Shown: piece after piece, positions 1-8,165 of the stretch
How the letters are laid out: each line of letters starts with the position of its first letter
Position numbering within the stretch: position 1 is the first letter of the stretch
Assembly: GCF_000715495.1 (NCBI RefSeq)
Contig: NZ_JNLX01000128.1
Location: forward strand, 1 to 64,000
Source of the DNA: Hymenobacter sp. IS2118
GTDB lineage: Bacteria > Bacteroidota > Bacteroidia > Cytophagales > Hymenobacteraceae
Length of the DNA stretch: 64,000 nt
Reading direction: 5' to 3'
The notes under the pieces: model-generated
The model's input: the letters and a program-made list of their open reading frames with translations, nothing else
Database searches by the model: none
Told to the model about the DNA's origin: nothing
Position numbers and translations under genes: made by a program

Positions 1-696
1 TTTTTTGCCATCTACTATATTTTGGTTACGGGGATGCAGTGGAAGGCCTTGCCGCGGTGCTTGGGGGCAACCTCCACGGTCCATGACCGGTTCCAGCAGT
101 GGGCCCAGGCTGGCGTTTTTAAGCGGCTTTGGACCAGCGGCTTGGTGCAGTTACAGGCCGAAGGCCGCCTGGATTGGGACTGGCAGTGTCTGGATGCCTG
201 CCAGACCAAGGCCCCGCTTGGCGGCGAGGCCGTCGGCCCCAACCCGACGGACCGGGGCAAGGGCGGCGTCAAACGCCACGTGCTGACCGAGGCTCAGGGC
301 TTGCCCGTCGGCGTGGCCGTGACCGGAGCCAACGTCCACGAAGTGACGCAAGTACAGGCCGTACTCGATTCGATGCCCGTGCTGCCCCCACCGGCCGAAG
401 GCGATTTCGCCCCCGGTTTCTGCGCCGACAAGGGCTACGACGCCGAGGCCATTCGGCGCCTACTGGCCCAGTGGGGCTACCGGGTGCACATCCTGAGCCG
501 GGGAGAGGAAGCCGACAAATGCCGCACCCCCGGCTACCGCGCCCGTCGCTGGGTCGTCGAGCGCACCCACGCCTGGTTCCACCGTTTCCGCCGCCTGCTC
601 ATCCGCTGGGAAAAGAAAGTCGCCAACTACGAAGCCCTCCTCCACCTGGCTTGCGCAAACACCGTCTGGCGACACTCCCTCCTATTTTTCGGATAG
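1..696 (+). CDS. IS5-family transposase, 5'-truncated by the window edge
   Basis: DDE transposase that cuts and pastes its own element. About 231 codons are visible. The frame is open from base 1; the first TTG at 22 is not the true start, because upstream in-frame residues (FFAIYYIL) continue into the usual IS5 N-terminal helix before TGMQWKALP. The catalytic triad is visible: Asp at 193-195 in LDACQTK, Asp at 427-429 in CADKGYD, and Glu at 559-561 in VVERTHAWFHRFRRL, the last being the classic IS5 C-terminal signature. The stop is TAG at 694-696. IS5-family transposases are often made from two overlapping frames, but here the catalytic half reads as one frame without a stop. The copy looks intact over the visible part. 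Confidence 0.88.
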   Translation, partial: FFAIYYILVTGMQWKALPRCLGATSTVHDRFQQWAQAGVFKRLWTSGLVQLQAEGRLDWDWQCLDACQTKAPLGGEAVGPNPTDRGKGGVKRHVLTEAQGLPVGVAVTGANVHEVTQVQAVLDSMPVLPPPAEGDFAPGFCADKGYDAEAIRRLLAQWGYRVHILSRGEEADKCRTPGYRARRWVVERTHAWFHRFRRLLIRWEKKVANYEALLHLACANTVWRHSLLFFG

Positions 697-703
697 GCTC
701 TTA
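1..703 (+). mobile_element. IS5-family insertion sequence, right part (left end outside window)
   Basis: The transposase frame is open back to base 1, so the element continues left of the window. The right end is probably near 700, just after the AT-rich tail of the transposase gene (GGATAGGCTC). The next bases TTA could be a 3-bp TNA target duplication as used by some IS5 subgroups; this is inferred because the left end cannot be seen. To the right the sequence resumes in the middle of an mnmD-like coding region, so the element appears to have landed in that gene. Confidence 0.8.
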
Positions 704-1195
704 GGCACCGGTCTCAACGCCTTGCTAACCTTGGAAAGCGCTTGGGAATCGGAGGCACTTATTTGCTACGATGGCTACGAAACCAATCCGCTGCCGCCTG
801 CAGTAGTGGCCGCCCTTCGGTACCAATGGGCTGCCAACCCCTCTATCAGCAGCGCGTTTGCCCAATTGCACGCTGCCCCCTGGAATATCGCTACCGAGTT
901 GGAAAACGTTTTTTTGCTGAGTAAGATACCAGAACCCATCCAAGCCGCTACGTTGCCGGCCAGCTACTACAACCTCATCTACTTCGATGCCTTTGCCCCC
1001 GAAAAACAGCCCGAATTGTGGACGGAGGCCATTTTTACCCAGCTCTACGCCGCCGCCGCGCCCGGTGCCGTGCTGGTGAGCTACTGCGCCCAGGGCCAGT
1101 TTCACCGCAACCTGCGCGCCGCCGGCTGGCACACCGAAAAACTCCCCGGCCCTCCCGGCAAGCGCGAAATGACGCGGGCGGTGAAAAGAGGGTAG
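701..1195 (+). pseudogene. mnmD: mnmD-like tRNA methyltransferase, 3' fragment cut by the IS element
   Basis: Remnant of the MnmD-type methyltransferase (methyltransferase-30 family), which adds the final methyl group in mnm5s2U at tRNA position 34. The frame can be read upstream of the first possible start (TTG 722) as GTGLNALLT, the second half of the SAM-binding motif GFGTGLNALLT. About 65 N-terminal residues of the usual ~220-230 are therefore missing, replaced by the IS end. The remaining part holds the family signature YFDAFAPEKQPELW (near 985-1022) and the C-terminal GPPGKREMTRA. With half of motif I gone the fragment should be inactive; the 5' half is expected just left of the IS element, outside the window. 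Confidence 0.72.
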
Positions 1196-1531
1196 GGGGG
1201 TGTGGGGGTAGGAGGGTAGGAGGAAATTTTGGTGTAGGAACGCGCCTTGGCGTGTTCAATCGTTGGGAAGACGGGAAACACTGGTTTGACTTCTGGCGCG
1301 CAAATCTTGGGGTTGGCTTGTTATTAATTGATAGTCAGTTCTCTGTATAAGTAATGTCATGCTGAGCTTGTCGAAGCATCTCTACCGCACCGTTGGACGG
1401 TTTCAACGGTGCGGTAGAGATGCTTCGACAAGCTCAGTATGACCTTTTTTACATTAAAGTTTTGATAATCAATCAAGAATAAATTTAGCGGCTAGCGGCG
1501 GCTAGCGGCGGCTAGCGGCGGCTAGCGGCGG
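1196..1531. other. Intergenic region with G-rich tract, hairpin and tandem repeat
   Basis: No gene is seen in these 336 bases. From the left they hold a GTAGGGGG-type purine tract (1188-1230), then about 120 bases without recognisable content, then the large hairpin at 1356-1443, and finally the 10-bp tandem repeat at 1491-1540 that runs into the end of the minus-strand gene. Confidence 0.7.
1356..1443. repeat. Palindromic repeat, GAGATGCTTCG family, copy 1
   Basis: Two 40-nt arms (1356-1395 and 1404-1443) pair with one mismatch around an 8-nt loop. Arm core: CTGAGCTTGTCGAAGCATC. A related, less perfect hairpin lies at 26609-26695 and a single arm at 28311-28341. There is no coding content. 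The right arm is followed by CCTTTTTT, so on the plus strand it could also act as a terminator. It behaves like a dispersed REP/MITE-type unit. Confidence 0.85.
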
Positions 1532-1540
1532 CTAGCGGCG
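1491..1540. repeat. Tandem repeat, five copies of GCTAGCGGCG
   Basis: Five exact head-to-tail copies of the 10-bp unit GCTAGCGGCG, preceded by a partial copy (TTAGCG). The last unit contains the stop codon of the minus-strand gene (CTA at 1532-1534). Each unit carries a TAG on the minus strand, so changes in copy number should not alter the protein. Likely a replication-slippage tract. Confidence 0.95.
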
Positions 1541-2848
1541 ACTGGTAGCGCTGGAGGCGGGTTGCAAGGGCTGCACGGGGCCGGAGTCGCGCACCAGCAA
1601 TAGGTACTGGGTGTAGGCTGCGGCCGGCACTTGTACTTGAAACTGCATCTGCTGCTCGGCGGGCATGCCGGGCGCGTAGCGCAGCCGGATGGACTGGCGC
1701 AGGCTGGCCGCCCCCGGCGCATCAAGCCGAAACAGGGTGGTGCTGCCGGGCGCGGTGCGCTGCTTCAGCTCGTCCAAGCCTTCCAGCACCACCAGCGGGC
1801 CGTCGTGGTTGAATTTGTCGGTGATGCTGTAGGGCTGGCCGGGCGTTTGCCAGGGCGCGGGCAGGCTGGCAGAGGTATACAGCATCTGGCAGCCGCTGAG
1901 CGCCACCAGCACCGATGCTACTTTGTCGTGTACCGGCAAGGGGCTTTGGCGGATGCGGGCCGCCAGCATGGAGAAATTGCCCTGCAACGGGCTTTGCAGC
2001 ACGTGCGCCAAGCCCCACATGCCGTATAGTTTTTCGCGGTCGAGCTGCTTGTTGCGGTACTCGGTTTCGAAGTTTGTAAACAGCACGGCCTCACGGCTCT
2101 TGCGCTGCTGGCCATCGCTGATGTTGCGCAGCAGCAGGGCCAGGTCGGCAGAGGCCGCGGCCCCGAGCGCCTGCTGGTAGCGGACCGGCTGGCGCGTCAG
2201 TTCCAGCGTGGCGCGGGTGCTCAGGGCCGCCAGTTGGCCAGTTACGGCGCCTCGTAGCAGGGTCATCACCGAGTCGAGCTGACTGCGCAGGGGTGCGGGC
2301 AATGGCCGCCGGGGCAGCAGCGTGCGCAGGTAATTGGCAGCCAGCGGCAAGTCCTGCAAGCCGTCGATGCCCACGAAACGGATGCGCCGGGCGGGCGGAA
2401 GCGTCTGGTTCAGGGTCCGGATGCGTTGGATTTTTTGGTAGAACTCCTGATTGCCCCACTGTGCGTGTTCGGCCACCCAGCTCCGGAATACGCGGCGCAG
2501 GGTGCTGTCCTGGCCCGTACGCAGGTATTCGTTCAGGAAATAAGCTTTGGGAGCGTCTACTTCGGCCAGGTAGGTGCGCACGCCAGCGCGCTGGTTGAGG
2601 TGTTTGAGGAGGGCGAAATCCAATTCCTGGGGCCGTTGCACGCCGTGCGCCTCGCCCAGAAAAAACAGCTGGTTTTTATAGAATTCCGCGTCGAAGAGCT
2701 TGAAGGCTGGCGCGTCGCCCGCAATAGTTTCCTGGGGCACGCCGGCAAATACTGTTTCGGCTGTGGCCGGCGTTTGGGCCCGGCCGGTAAAGGGCAGCGC
2801 AAGCAGCAGGGCGGCGGCCAGCCGGCGAAGGGAGAGCAAGGATTTCAT
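1532..2848 (-). CDS. Secreted erythromycin-esterase-like protein
   Basis: A 438-residue exported protein. The start ATG at 2848 gives a typical signal peptide (basic KSLLSLRR, hydrophobic AAALLLALP, cleavage near GRAQ-T at about residue 25); an upstream in-frame start at 2914 would bury it. The motif FFLGEAHG (about residues 62-69), followed by an acidic RTYLAEVD and FVGIDG segment, resembles the erythromycin esterase (EreA/EreB-like) superfamily, whose members carry a GE-x-HG active-site motif. The substrate is unknown and antibiotic esterase activity should not be assumed. The C-terminal ~100 residues look like a separate beta-rich tail. The gene ends inside the 10-bp tandem repeat. It stands alone and is divergent from the DUF2157 gene. 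Confidence 0.7.
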   Translation of the reverse strand: MKSLLSLRRLAAALLLALPFTGRAQTPATAETVFAGVPQETIAGDAPAFKLFDAEFYKNQLFFLGEAHGVQRPQELDFALLKHLNQRAGVRTYLAEVDAPKAYFLNEYLRTGQDSTLRRVFRSWVAEHAQWGNQEFYQKIQRIRTLNQTLPPARRIRFVGIDGLQDLPLAANYLRTLLPRRPLPAPLRSQLDSVMTLLRGAVTGQLAALSTRATLELTRQPVRYQQALGAAASADLALLLRNISDGQQRKSREAVLFTNFETEYRNKQLDREKLYGMWGLAHVLQSPLQGNFSMLAARIRQSPLPVHDKVASVLVALSGCQMLYTSASLPAPWQTPGQPYSITDKFNHDGPLVVLEGLDELKQRTAPGSTTLFRLDAPGAASLRQSIRLRYAPGMPAEQQMQFQVQVPAAAYTQYLLLVRDSGPVQPLQPASSATSRR

Positions 2849-3094
2849 AAGCGTTAGGCTTAAGCGTGAAGAATGACCAAAACAAGCCCTCACGTCGCCC
2901 CGCACCCATCTCAATCAGCCCAGTCAACCTAAAAAAGCCCGAGTTCGGGCAAAAATTCGATGAGCTTCGGCCCCGGTTTTTGTAGTGGCGTCGGCCGGCC
3001 GGTCGTTTCCATCGCAGCCCTTTGGCCCACGGTAAAAAATGGGCCGCCCACCGCCCGCCCGCTTCGGCGCCAAACTTCGTCCTAAATTTCGGCC

Positions 3095-4381
3095 ATGTCC
3101 CGCAAATTCCTCGACACCGAAAGCCCCGGCTGGGTTACCGATGGCCTCATCAGCGAGGCACAGCGGCTGCGGCTGCTGGCCCGCTACCCCCAGCAAGCGC
3201 CCGCCCTGGGGCTGCTGCCCGTGCTCGGCAGCGTGCTGGTGGGCCTGAGCGGGCTGAGCGTGGTGGCCGCCAACTGGCAGGGCCTGCCCGATGTGCTGCG
3301 GCTGGCCCTGCTGCTGGGCAGTCTGGTGGGTAGCTACGGCGCCGGCGCCTACTTTCTGCGGCGCGGCAACCCCGATTTGGGCCACGCCCTCATCGGTCTG
3401 GGGCTGATATTGTTCGGGGCCAGCATCATCCTCACCAGCCAGCTTTACCAGCTGGTGGGCTACGACGTGAGCGGCCTCTTGGCCTGGGTGGTGGCTGGCG
3501 TGGCCCTGAGCTACGTGTACGGCTCGCGCCTGCTGGTGCTGCTTACGGTGGTGATTGGGGCCGCGGTGCAAACGTACTGCGTGCAGGCGCTGGGCAGTTT
3601 CAGCTACGCCACGGCGGCCATGGTGGCCGGCGGCATGGGTTACTACTGGTGGCGCCGTCCCGATGCCGTGGGCAGCACCGTGCTGGCCGCGGGCCTGCTG
3701 TGGCAGGCGGGGCTGCTGGTTGTGGTGCTCCACGCCAAAATCACCTGGTTCTTCGTGCCCGCCATGCTCCTGTACGCGGCCGGCGACTGGCAGCCCAACC
3801 GGGCCGGCGGCCGGGCTTTGCAGGGCCCGCCGTTGGTGGCCGCCTACTTGTTCATGTTCGGGCTGGCCACTTTTGGCGAAACCGATGCCTACGCCAACGT
3901 GCTGCGGCCGCCGCTGCTGCCTTATCTGGGCGCGTTGGGGGCGGTGCTGGCGCTGTCGGTGGCTGGCAAGCGGGCGCGGGGGCGGTTCGATACCCTGCCC
4001 GACTGGCTGCTGCTGTTGCCGGGGTTTTACCTGCCCGGCGGGCTGCCGCTGGCCGTGGCCACGCTGGTGGTGCTGTATGCCCATGCGGGCTCGGTGCTGG
4101 CCCGCGCCCACCGGCAGGAAGACCCCAACCAGCTCACCATCGGCGCCATTCTCTTTGTCACCGCTACCATGGTGGCCTACTTCAAGCTGACCTGGGCTTT
4201 TCTGGATAAGTCGCTGTTTTTCCTGCTGGGCGGCGTGCTGCTGCTGGGCCTGAGTTGGTACCTGCGCCGCCGCAACGTCCAGGTGCTGGCCGCCGCGCCG
4301 CCAATAGCGGTGCCCGCAACCGGGCCTCCTGCCCCGACTGAACCCTCTTCTACTCCCAAAACCCGGCTGCCCAATGACTGA
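3095..4381 (+). CDS. DUF2157 domain integral membrane protein
   Basis: A 428-residue protein with a short cytoplasmic N-terminus (roughly 40 residues, LISEAQRLRLLARYP) followed by about eleven hydrophobic segments to residue ~385 and a Pro/Thr-rich polar C-terminus. The N-terminal motif plus multi-pass core matches DUF2157, a family of unknown function. Its stop overlaps the start of the next gene by 8 bases (4374-4381), so the two are translationally coupled. DUF2157 with GDYXXLXY is a recurrent pair in bacteria, which suggests a joint membrane complex. No enzymatic motif was seen. The start at 3095 is the first ATG before the conserved N-terminus. Confidence 0.85.
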   Translation: MSRKFLDTESPGWVTDGLISEAQRLRLLARYPQQAPALGLLPVLGSVLVGLSGLSVVAANWQGLPDVLRLALLLGSLVGSYGAGAYFLRRGNPDLGHALIGLGLILFGASIILTSQLYQLVGYDVSGLLAWVVAGVALSYVYGSRLLVLLTVVIGAAVQTYCVQALGSFSYATAAMVAGGMGYYWWRRPDAVGSTVLAAGLLWQAGLLVVVLHAKITWFFVPAMLLYAAGDWQPNRAGGRALQGPPLVAAYLFMFGLATFGETDAYANVLRPPLLPYLGALGAVLALSVAGKRARGRFDTLPDWLLLLPGFYLPGGLPLAVATLVVLYAHAGSVLARAHRQEDPNQLTIGAILFVTATMVAYFKLTWAFLDKSLFFLLGGVLLLGLSWYLRRRNVQVLAAAPPIAVPATGPPAPTEPSSTPKTRLPND

Positions 4382-4943
4382 CCTGCTCACCTGGTTTGCC
4401 GACCCCGCCCGCCGCCGGCCCCTGCTGCGCCTGCTGGTGGCCGCGCAGGTCCTCTACGTGCTGGGCGTGGCCGGGGCGGGCTACGCCACGGCTGCTTTAG
4501 GCCAGCACATCATTCTGACGACAAGCCCTGTGGACCCGCGCGACTTGCTCTACGGCGACTTCGTGCGCCTGCGCTACAACATTGGCGAGGCGCCCCTGAG
4601 TCAGTGGAAAGATGCCGCGCCGCCGCGCCGCCGCCAGGGCGTGTTTGTACTGCTGGCTCCCGGCCCCGACAGCGTGAGCACCACCGTGGGCATTTACCCC
4701 AGCGCCCCAGCGGCCGGCCCCAACCAGGCCGTGCTGCGCGGCTGGGTCACCAACGTGTACCGCAATTCTTTCGCCCTGCGCTTCAACCTGGAACGCTACT
4801 ACGTGCCCGAAGGCAGCGGCCTGCGCCTGGAAAAAGCCGGCCGCCTGCACCCGCTACGAGTGCGGGTGAGCATTGCCCCGTGGGGCCAGGCCCGCATTGC
4901 CAGGGTAGATGACCCAGTAAAAACCCCCAAACCCAGGCGCTGA
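4374..4943 (+). CDS. GDYXXLXY domain protein
   Basis: A 189-residue protein with one N-terminal membrane anchor (about residues 17-45) and an exported domain. The family-naming motif is visible as YGDFVRLRY (about residues 59-67), a variant with Phe in place of Tyr at the third position. A basic tail (KTPKPRR) ends the protein. It overlaps the DUF2157 gene by 8 bases and is almost certainly co-translated with it. The function of the family is unknown. The gene ends at a hairpin (4922-4959) that can serve as terminator for both this gene and the convergent tonB gene. Confidence 0.87.
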   Translation: MTDLLTWFADPARRRPLLRLLVAAQVLYVLGVAGAGYATAALGQHIILTTSPVDPRDLLYGDFVRLRYNIGEAPLSQWKDAAPPRRRQGVFVLLAPGPDSVSTTVGIYPSAPAAGPNQAVLRGWVTNVYRNSFALRFNLERYYVPEGSGLRLEKAGRLHPLRVRVSIAPWGQARIARVDDPVKTPKPRR

Positions 4944-4959
4944 GCCGGATTTGGGGGTT
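4922..4959. terminator. Bidirectional terminator between GDYXXLXY and tonB genes
   Basis: Perfect 10-bp arms AACCCCCAAA (4922-4931) and TTTGGGGGTT (4950-4959) around an 18-nt loop, located at the junction of two convergent genes. The left arm lies inside the last codons of the plus-strand gene. There is no long T-run, so efficiency is uncertain. Confidence 0.6.
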
Positions 4960-4986
4960 GTGGACAACGCCCGGCAGTGGGTCGGG

Positions 4987-5826
4987 CTATTGAATCTTGT
5001 AGGTGACGGGCACCGTGAAGGACACGCTCACCTCGCGGCCGTTCTGCTTGCCGGGAATGAACCGGGGCAGGGCTTTAATGGCGCGCATGGTTTCCTCATC
5101 GAGGCCATAACCCAGCCCTTTCACCATGGCCACGTCAACTACTTCGCCTTTCTGATTTACCACAAAGCTCACGAATACCTTGCCTTCCACACCGTTGCGC
5201 AGTGCCAGCGAAGGGTACTTCACGGCCCGCTGAATGGCCATCACAATGGCGGCCGTGCCGCCGCCGCCGGGCAGTTCGGGCATCTGCTCCACCGATACGT
5301 AGGTTCTCTCTTTCACCGTTCCGCCCGCCGGGCCGGCGCCGGTAAGGGGTCCCAGGTCGGGAGGAGTAGCATCGGGCGAGGCGCTGGAATCGCCCTTGCT
5401 GGTCATCAGGCCCGAAGCATTGGTCAGCAGCTTGTCGCGGTCGGGTACCTCACTTTCAGCGGGTGCATCCTTCTCCTTCACCACCACCGGCACGATGTCC
5501 TTCACCGTGGAGGGCCGCGGCGGCTGCACCGGTGGCTTGGCGGCAGCCGGCTCGGGCGGAGTTACCACATCAGGCATGAGAGGTGGAGGCATGAGCTCGT
5601 GGCCGCCGAAGATTGTGGTCGTCACCGCTGGCGTTTTGTCCTTCAGCAGCTGCGCCACCAGCGGAAAGGCCAGCAGCAGCGCCAAAACGGCCGTGGCAAT
5701 TACCAGCGCCCGCGACACGTGGCGCTGGTAGGCGGCGCGGAGCTGGTAGGCCCCGTAGTGGCGGTTGCGACCATCGAATACGATGTCGTCGAGGCTAGCC
5801 GTGGCCAGCTGGGAATTGGTCATCAT
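4987..5826 (-). CDS. Energy transducer TonB family protein
   Basis: A 279-residue TonB-like protein that carries proton-motive energy from the inner membrane to outer-membrane receptors. The N-terminal ~35 residues hold the Bacteroidota motif DDIVFDGRNRHYGAYQLR, followed by one membrane segment (about 38-60), a Pro-rich periplasmic stretch (about 75-110, PPLMPDVVTPPEP) and a C-terminal TonB domain (about 190-279, with the GKVFVSFVVNQKGEV strand). The start overlaps the end of exbD by 4 bases, so the two are co-translated. exbB is not adjacent, so the motor subunit must be encoded elsewhere. Confidence 0.9.
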   Translation of the reverse strand: MMTNSQLATASLDDIVFDGRNRHYGAYQLRAAYQRHVSRALVIATAVLALLLAFPLVAQLLKDKTPAVTTTIFGGHELMPPPLMPDVVTPPEPAAAKPPVQPPRPSTVKDIVPVVVKEKDAPAESEVPDRDKLLTNASGLMTSKGDSSASPDATPPDLGPLTGAGPAGGTVKERTYVSVEQMPELPGGGGTAAIVMAIQRAVKYPSLALRNGVEGKVFVSFVVNQKGEVVDVAMVKGLGYGLDEETMRAIKALPRFIPGKQNGREVSVSFTVPVTYKIQ

Positions 5827-6359
5827 AAGGCAGCGGTTTTAGCGGTGGTGAGGAGGTTGATGTCGTCCTGGGTAATCTTGACGAGGGCGTATTTTTTCTG
5901 GTTGGTGATGCTCATCTCATCGAGAATGTCCACCATGTCCTGGTACCGGGAATCGGCGCCGGGCTTGATGAGGACCACCAGGTCGGGCTGTTGCCGCCGT
6001 CGGTCCAGCAGCGCCTGCCGGATGCCGTTGGCGGCGAAGCTGGTGGTTTGCAGCACGGCCGGGGCCACGGTTTTATCCTGCGGCGCGTTCAGGCCAAAGA
6101 AGTAATGCACCTGGTGGTTTTTGCCCAGCACGATGGTTATCGCCTTCGACAGGGCCACTTCGCTGGTGTCGTTGCTCTTCACCGGCATGGTCAGCTCCAG
6201 GGTGTAGGGCTTGGCAAAGGTGGTGGTGAGCATGAAGAAGGTGAGCAGCAGAAACGCCAGGTCCACCATCGGGGTCATGTCGATTCGGGTCGACATCTTC
6301 TTTGCTCGTCGCTTGCCGCTCCTCGGTGAGCCGGCCGCCTGCTGCTGGATTTCTGCCAT
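5823..6359 (-). CDS. exbD: Biopolymer transport protein ExbD/TolR
   Basis: A 178-residue protein with a single transmembrane helix near residues 28-48. The helix carries DMTPMVDLAFLLLTFFM, with the conserved membrane Asp that takes part in proton flow in ExbD/TolR. A basic N-terminus (GKRRAKKMSTR) and a periplasmic domain follow the family plan. It is upstream of and overlaps the TonB gene. Upstream of the start a TATCTTTC box (about 6383-6390, minus strand) resembles the Bacteroidota -7 element. The usual Bacteroidota cluster is exbB-exbD-exbD-tonB; here only one exbD and tonB are present. Confidence 0.9.
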   Translation of the reverse strand: MAEIQQQAAGSPRSGKRRAKKMSTRIDMTPMVDLAFLLLTFFMLTTTFAKPYTLELTMPVKSNDTSEVALSKAITIVLGKNHQVHYFFGLNAPQDKTVAPAVLQTTSFAANGIRQALLDRRRQQPDLVVLIKPGADSRYQDMVDILDEMSITNQKKYALVKITQDDINLLTTAKTAAL

Positions 6360-6495
6360 GGGTTCTGTCCGCTTTATGTGAAAGATACCCGGCTAACGCA
6401 GTGCGTTATTTCCTTATTGTGAGGTATTTGTCATGAAAAAATAAATTTTCATCAGCATACGAATATGCCATTGTGCCGCGTTTCCTGTGGTTGGC

Positions 6496-7092
6496 CTAGA
6501 ACCGCCACACGCCGCCCGGCATCAGGCAGGCGTGCAGGGGCACGTCGGTGGGCAGCACGTCGCTGATGCGGGCCACCGGCGCTTCACCGAGCAGGCTCAG
6601 GCCGATAAACTGCGTGTCGGGGCCACATTGGGCCAAAAACCGGTCGTAGAACCCACCGCCATAGCCCACGCGCTGGCCGGCCTGGTCCACAGCCAGCAGG
6701 GGCAGCAGCACGGCATCGAGTTGGGCGGGCCGCACTTCGGTTGCGGCCGTGGGCACGGGCTCGGAAATGCCCCAGCGGTTTTCGGCCAGGGGCGTGTCGG
6801 GGGTCAGCGCGTAGTGTTTCAGCGAAATACCGTCGGGCTGCACCACGGGCACGGCCAAGCGCACCGGCAGCCTCTCGGCCCAGATGCGGCGGATGATGCC
6901 CCACGTATCCGGTTCGTGCTGCTTGTGCAGCGGCAGAAATACATGCAGCCAGCGCCAGCGCGCCACCGGGAAATGCTGGAAGAGTTGCTCACAAAGCTGC
7001 GCGCTGCGTTGCGCCACCTCGGCGGCCGGCAGGGCGGCGCGGCGGGCCAGGGCGGCGTGGCGCAGGGTGGCTTTGGTCAGGTCTGGGCTCAT
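6496..7092 (-). CDS. 5-formyltetrahydrofolate cyclo-ligase
   Basis: A 198-residue cytoplasmic enzyme that converts 5-formyl-THF to 5,10-methenyl-THF with ATP. The diagnostic nucleotide/folate loop GQRVGYGGGFYDRFL is present near residues 139-153, with an N-terminal basic LTKATLRHAALARR typical of the family. Length matches the usual 180-200 residues. The gap of about 27 bases after the upstream minus-strand gene (ending at 7120) suggests possible co-transcription, but their functions are unrelated. Confidence 0.92.
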   Translation of the reverse strand: MSPDLTKATLRHAALARRAALPAAEVAQRSAQLCEQLFQHFPVARWRWLHVFLPLHKQHEPDTWGIIRRIWAERLPVRLAVPVVQPDGISLKHYALTPDTPLAENRWGISEPVPTAATEVRPAQLDAVLLPLLAVDQAGQRVGYGGGFYDRFLAQCGPDTQFIGLSLLGEAPVARISDVLPTDVPLHACLMPGGVWRF

Positions 7093-7119
7093 GGGCAGGG
7101 GCGGCCGGCCCCGACGCGG

Positions 7120-8055
7120 TTAGTCCTGGGCCGTCACAAAGAAACTGATGCCTGGCTGCATGCCCAGCAGCATGACGCCAATGGAAACCCGTTCCCAAGT
7201 GGCTTGGCTGGTTTTGCGCACGTACATGTCGTTTTTCATGTAGCCCAGGCTCAACGAAAAGACCAAGCTACCCGGTTTAGCGGTTGCTTCGGCAGGGGTG
7301 CGGTAGACGCGGGTTGTTATTTGCGTTGGTCCGGCGGCCAGCGCTACGGCGGGCTCATGGCTGCTTTTTATCCATTCCACGGCCAGAAAAAAGTCTTCGT
7401 CCACCACCAGCTGCTCTTTGGTCAAGTCCACCGAAAGGGTGCCCTTCATTATTTCCGACGTGATAATGAGGTCGTGGCTCAGCAGCTTGGTTTCGGTCGG
7501 CAAGCCCTTGGCGTCGAGGCGGTAGAGGTTCACACGCAGGGTCAGCGGCCCTATTGTGTTGGAGGCCACGTTAAAATTGGCCGTCCGTAAGCGCGTGGGC
7601 TTGTGCTTGAGGCTGATGACGGTGCCCATTTCCGCGCCCAAGTCTTCGGTTTGAAGTTTGAGAATAACACTTTCGCTATTGCCTGTTGTACCCAGCGTGA
7701 CGTTGCGCCGAAACAGGCTTTTGCCCTGCACCTGCACTTCCTGCAGGCCCACGCTTACCGGAGCCAGGGCTAGGTTGGGCTGGGCCAATAGCGCCCGTAG
7801 CGTGAGCCGCCGCGTTTGGTAGCCCACGCTCGATACCCGCACGGTGTCGTCGGCCAGCGCCTCCCGGAAAAGCAATTGATAAGTGCCTTGTTCTGAGCTC
7901 ACCGTGCCCAGGTCTCTGCCCACTACTCCGATGTTTACGAAAGGCAGCGGCGCGTGCGAATCTGCGTTGGTGATGGTGCCGCTGATGGGCTGAGCCATGG
8001 CGGCCATGGCTTTAAGCAGCACAATAAGAAAGACGAGAAGAGTGAGGCGTTTCAT
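7120..8055 (-). CDS. Secreted protein with carboxypeptidase-regulatory-like domain
   Basis: A 311-residue exported protein: signal peptide (MKRLTLLVFLIVLLKAMAAMA-Q), then a CarboxypepD_reg-like beta-sandwich (about 22-110; ISGTITNADSHAPLPFVNIGV, DDTVRVSSVGYQ). This domain usually sits at the N-terminus of TonB-dependent receptors or DUF5686-type surface proteins, but here no barrel follows. The ~200-residue C-terminal part is predicted beta-rich and is not recognised. It could be a periplasmic or surface adaptor. I would not assign a substrate. Confidence 0.75.
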   Translation of the reverse strand: MKRLTLLVFLIVLLKAMAAMAQPISGTITNADSHAPLPFVNIGVVGRDLGTVSSEQGTYQLLFREALADDTVRVSSVGYQTRRLTLRALLAQPNLALAPVSVGLQEVQVQGKSLFRRNVTLGTTGNSESVILKLQTEDLGAEMGTVISLKHKPTRLRTANFNVASNTIGPLTLRVNLYRLDAKGLPTETKLLSHDLIITSEIMKGTLSVDLTKEQLVVDEDFFLAVEWIKSSHEPAVALAAGPTQITTRVYRTPAEATAKPGSLVFSLSLGYMKNDMYVRKTSQATWERVSIGVMLLGMQPGISFFVTAQD

Positions 8056-8165
8056 GCAGAAAAGAGGAATAGAGCAAGCAATAAGCTTATCTGCAGATGC
8101 CGCCGCTTGCGCAACGGTTGCTTGTCCTGTCAGTTCTTGCTGAATCGGTGTCTTCGCCGCGCGCC

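Noticed and set aside
1491..1540. Possible CRISPR-like array
   Set aside because: The repeats are 10 bp and directly adjacent, with no spacers; no cas genes in the window.
2924..4390. 488-codon minus-strand frame opposite the DUF2157 gene
   Set aside because: It is rich in Gln, His, Arg and Gly, as expected for the antisense of a hydrophobic GC-rich gene, and has no domain. DUF2157 on the other strand has clear family features.
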